From contig JBDRMV010000049.1 in assembly GCA_043811795.1 (NCBI GenBank), positions 1-22,934 of the forward strand: 22,934 bases of DNA, in the 5' to 3' direction. The stretch is from JBDRMV01 sp043811795. Lineage in GTDB: Bacteria > CG03. This document shows positions 21,174 through 22,934 of this stretch, piece by piece; position 1 is the stretch's first letter; each line of letters opens with the position of its first letter. The notes beneath the pieces were generated by a model that searched no databases, was not told where the DNA came from, and worked only from the letters and a program-made list of their open reading frames with translations. A program made the translations under genes and the position numbers.

Positions 21174-22223
21174 ATGGGGAAAGGTGTAATTGCAAGATAC
21201 GGGAAATATCTTCCGGTAACGGATAAAACGCCGGTCATTACTCTTCAGGAGGGCTCAACGCCTCTTTTGAGAGCGGGCGGCATCGAGGAGAGATTCAATT
21301 TTCCTTTTCAGTTGTATCTGAAATACGAGGGTTTGAATCCGACGGGTTCTTTCAAGGACAGGGGAATGACCGTCGCTGTTTCCAAGGCGGCGGAGAAGGA
21401 ATGCAAGTACGTTATCTGCGCTTCGACGGGCAACACTTCCGCCTCGGCCGCAGCGTATGCGGCGAAAGCCGGAATGAAGGCTCTTGTCGTTATTCCGGAA
21501 GGGGCTATTGCGCTCGGAAAACTTTCGCAGGCGATGATTCACGGAGCGACGGTCGTGGCGATAAAGGGTAATTTTGACGATGCGCTGAAAATCGTAAGAG
21601 AAATCTGCGGGAAGTTTCCCGTAGAACTTGTAAATTCGCTCAACCCGAACAGAATTGAGGGGCAGAAAACCGCCTCGTTTGAGATTGTCGATTCTCTCGG
21701 GCGCGCTCCCGATTTTCACGCTCTTCCGGTCGGGAACGCCGGAAACATCACCGCCTACTGGAAGGGCTACAAGGAGTACACAGCCGTCCGGCCGGTTATG
21801 ATGGGTTTTCAGGCGGCGAAAGCCGCGCCGATTGTTGACGGGCACCCGATAAAAAACCCCGAGACGATTGCAACGGCCATAAAGATAGGGAATCCCGCTT
21901 CATGGAAGCAAGCCGAGTCCGCCCGCGACGAATCGGGAGGCATAATCGATAAAGTTACGGACGAGGAAATCATTTCGGCTTACAAAGCCCTTGCTGAAAT
22001 CGAAGGGATTTTCGTGGAACCCGCCTCCGCCGCAACCGTGGCGGGCCTGATAAAATACAATAAAAAAGGTTATTTCAAAAACGCGACAAAGGAAACAATT
22101 GTTACGGGAACTTTAACGGGGCACGGCCTGAAGGATCCCGACAGAGCGGTCGCGACGTGTTCCAAACCGGAGGTCGTTCCCGCGGACGCCGATTCTGTCA
22201 GCCAGGCGCTGAACCTCAAATAA
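21174..22223 (+). CDS. thrC: Threonine synthase
   Basis: This 349-residue PLP enzyme is of fold type II. The Schiff-base lysine K61 sits in NPTGSFKDRGM, with the ASTGNTSASAAAYA phosphate-binding loop (about 83-96), LPVGNAGNITAYWKGY, EPASAA and a C-terminal TLTGHGLKDP. It converts O-phosphohomoserine to threonine. The length (about 350) is that of the short bacterial/archaeal class. ATG 21174 follows AAAGGAGA. It is downstream of hom but cut off from it by the 19745-21173 insert, so it may rely on read-through. No homoserine kinase (thrB) or ApgM gene is seen in the window. Confidence 0.96.
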   Translation: MGKGVIARYGKYLPVTDKTPVITLQEGSTPLLRAGGIEERFNFPFQLYLKYEGLNPTGSFKDRGMTVAVSKAAEKECKYVICASTGNTSASAAAYAAKAGMKALVVIPEGAIALGKLSQAMIHGATVVAIKGNFDDALKIVREICGKFPVELVNSLNPNRIEGQKTASFEIVDSLGRAPDFHALPVGNAGNITAYWKGYKEYTAVRPVMMGFQAAKAAPIVDGHPIKNPETIATAIKIGNPASWKQAESARDESGGIIDKVTDEEIISAYKALAEIEGIFVEPASAATVAGLIKYNKKGYFKNATKETIVTGTLTGHGLKDPDRAVATCSKPEVVPADADSVSQALNLK

Positions 22224-22227
22224 TATA

Positions 22228-22934
22228 ATGCCTGCTGTTTTGGGGCAGCATTTTCTTACCGACGGCAATATCATAAAAAAGATTATTTCACTCGTCCCGG
22301 AAAACCGGAACATTCTTGAAATAGGCCCGGGAAGAGGCGCTTTAACCGGCCGGCTTGCCGAAATATCAGGGGAAGTGGTTTGCGTCGAAAAAGACAAACT
22401 TTTGGCGGAAACGCTTAAAAAAAAATACGGCGGCGGAAAAATAAAAATAATCAACGCCGACATCCTGAAAACAGGGCCGGAGGTAATTAAACGCGCCGCC
22501 TGTTCCGGCGGCCCTTTTTTTATCGTCAGCAATCTTCCTTTTTCAATCACCACGGACATAATGTTCTGGCTTCTTTCGGTGCCGTCGTGGGAAAAATGTC
22601 TTTTAACCATTCAGAAGGATGCCGCGGACAGGTTACTCTCGGAAACGGGAGATTCCCTGTACGGCAGGACGTCCGTTACGGTGTCGGCTTTTTTTGCGCC
22701 GGAAAGAAAGTTTAATATACGGAGAGAGTGCTTTCAGCCGCCTCCGTCGGTTGATGCGAGCGTCATTCTGCTGACGAACGGGAATTCCGGAACAGACGCG
22801 AATGACTGGAAAAAATTTATGAATTCCTGCTTTTTTTCAAAAAGAAAATTTCTGTTCTCCAACCTGAAACGCGCAGGGTATAAAAATCCGGCGGGTCTGT
22901 TCGAAAAATTTTCCATCGGCAGAAATTTGAGGCC
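22228..22934 (+). CDS. rsmA: 16S rRNA dimethyladenosine transferase RsmA/KsgA (3' end outside window)
   Basis: The first 235 codons are present from ATG 22228, four bases after the thrC stop. Features are the N-terminal LGQHFLTD (5-12), the SAM-binding EIGPGRGALT (31-40), VEKD (53-56), NADIL (76-80) and the catalytic-loop NLPF (102-105, where NLPY is usual). FQPPPSVDASVILL matches the family's FxPxPxVDSxVV. The enzyme dimethylates two adjacent adenines near the 3' end of 16S rRNA during small-subunit assembly. There is no strong ribosome binding site, so translation is probably coupled to thrC. The window ends inside the small C-terminal helical domain. Confidence 0.95.
   Translation, partial: MPAVLGQHFLTDGNIIKKIISLVPENRNILEIGPGRGALTGRLAEISGEVVCVEKDKLLAETLKKKYGGGKIKIINADILKTGPEVIKRAACSGGPFFIVSNLPFSITTDIMFWLLSVPSWEKCLLTIQKDAADRLLSETGDSLYGRTSVTVSAFFAPERKFNIRRECFQPPPSVDASVILLTNGNSGTDANDWKKFMNSCFFSKRKFLFSNLKRAGYKNPAGLFEKFSIGRNLR

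Noticed and set aside
20853..21238. Minus-strand frames of 69 and 99 codons across tract E
   Set aside because: They are low-complexity translations of the ATTCT repeat plus antisense of KilA-N and thrC, with no coding signature.

Overview
The window looks like a chromosomal stretch of an uncultivated, probably anaerobic Gram-negative bacterium. A porin-like beta-barrel gene, three near-consensus sigma70 promoters with 17-bp spacers, and Shine-Dalgarno-led starts all point to a bacterium with an outer membrane. Nothing here fixes the phylum. The mixture of delta-proteobacterial-style operon order (aminotransferase-hom-thrC) and low-complexity tracts downstream of genes would suit a candidate phylum such as Omnitrophota or Elusimicrobiota, but that is only a guess.

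Layout. (1) 1-3741: the tail of a LOG/TIGR00725-like Rossmann protein, dtd, a membrane-anchored TIM-barrel glycosidase-like protein, a small secreted protein, a SemiSWEET sugar transporter and a flavin reductase-like protein. (2) 3793-14339: one long plus-strand catabolic cluster. It encodes acetate kinase, a beta-ureidopropionase-type amidohydrolase, an NCS2 nucleobase permease, dihydropyrimidinase, a class III (beta-alanine type) aminotransferase, a CoA-acylating (methyl)malonate-semialdehyde dehydrogenase, and PreT plus PreA (NAD-dependent dihydropyrimidine dehydrogenase). (3) 14340-15904: a porin with its own promoter and a strong terminator. (4) 15917-22223: a promoter followed by a LeuA/NifV-family synthase, an AlaC-type aminotransferase, homoserine dehydrogenase and, after a roughly 1.4-kb accessory insert, threonine synthase. 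(5) 22228-end: partial rsmA.

The central cluster reads as a complete reductive pyrimidine catabolic route from import to ATP. Uracil is imported, reduced (PreTA), ring-opened (dihydropyrimidinase) and de-carbamoylated (ureidopropionase) to beta-alanine. This is transaminated to malonate semialdehyde, oxidatively decarboxylated to acetyl-CoA, and acetate kinase would give ATP. Balancing by hand gives uracil + 4 H2O -> acetic acid + 2 CO2 + 2 NH3 + one H2 equivalent, a plausible fermentation. Thymine would give propionyl-CoA by the same enzymes. The acetate kinase carries two substitutions in its acetate pocket that fit use of propionate as well. No phosphotransacetylase is visible.

The second unusual theme is low-complexity tracts placed just after stop codons. 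Three are degenerate heptamer arrays (2842-2876, 3754-3781, 14342-14369). Two are ATTCT-rich tracts that share a 25-nt identical head containing the palindrome GGACGTCC (20011-20061, 20949-21039). The latter two lie inside the hom-thrC insert. One sits between a shortened antitoxin gene and the 3' half of an HTH gene; the other lies between a KilA-N gene and an orphan 3' coding remnant. No tRNA, rRNA, CRISPR array or complete insertion sequence was seen.
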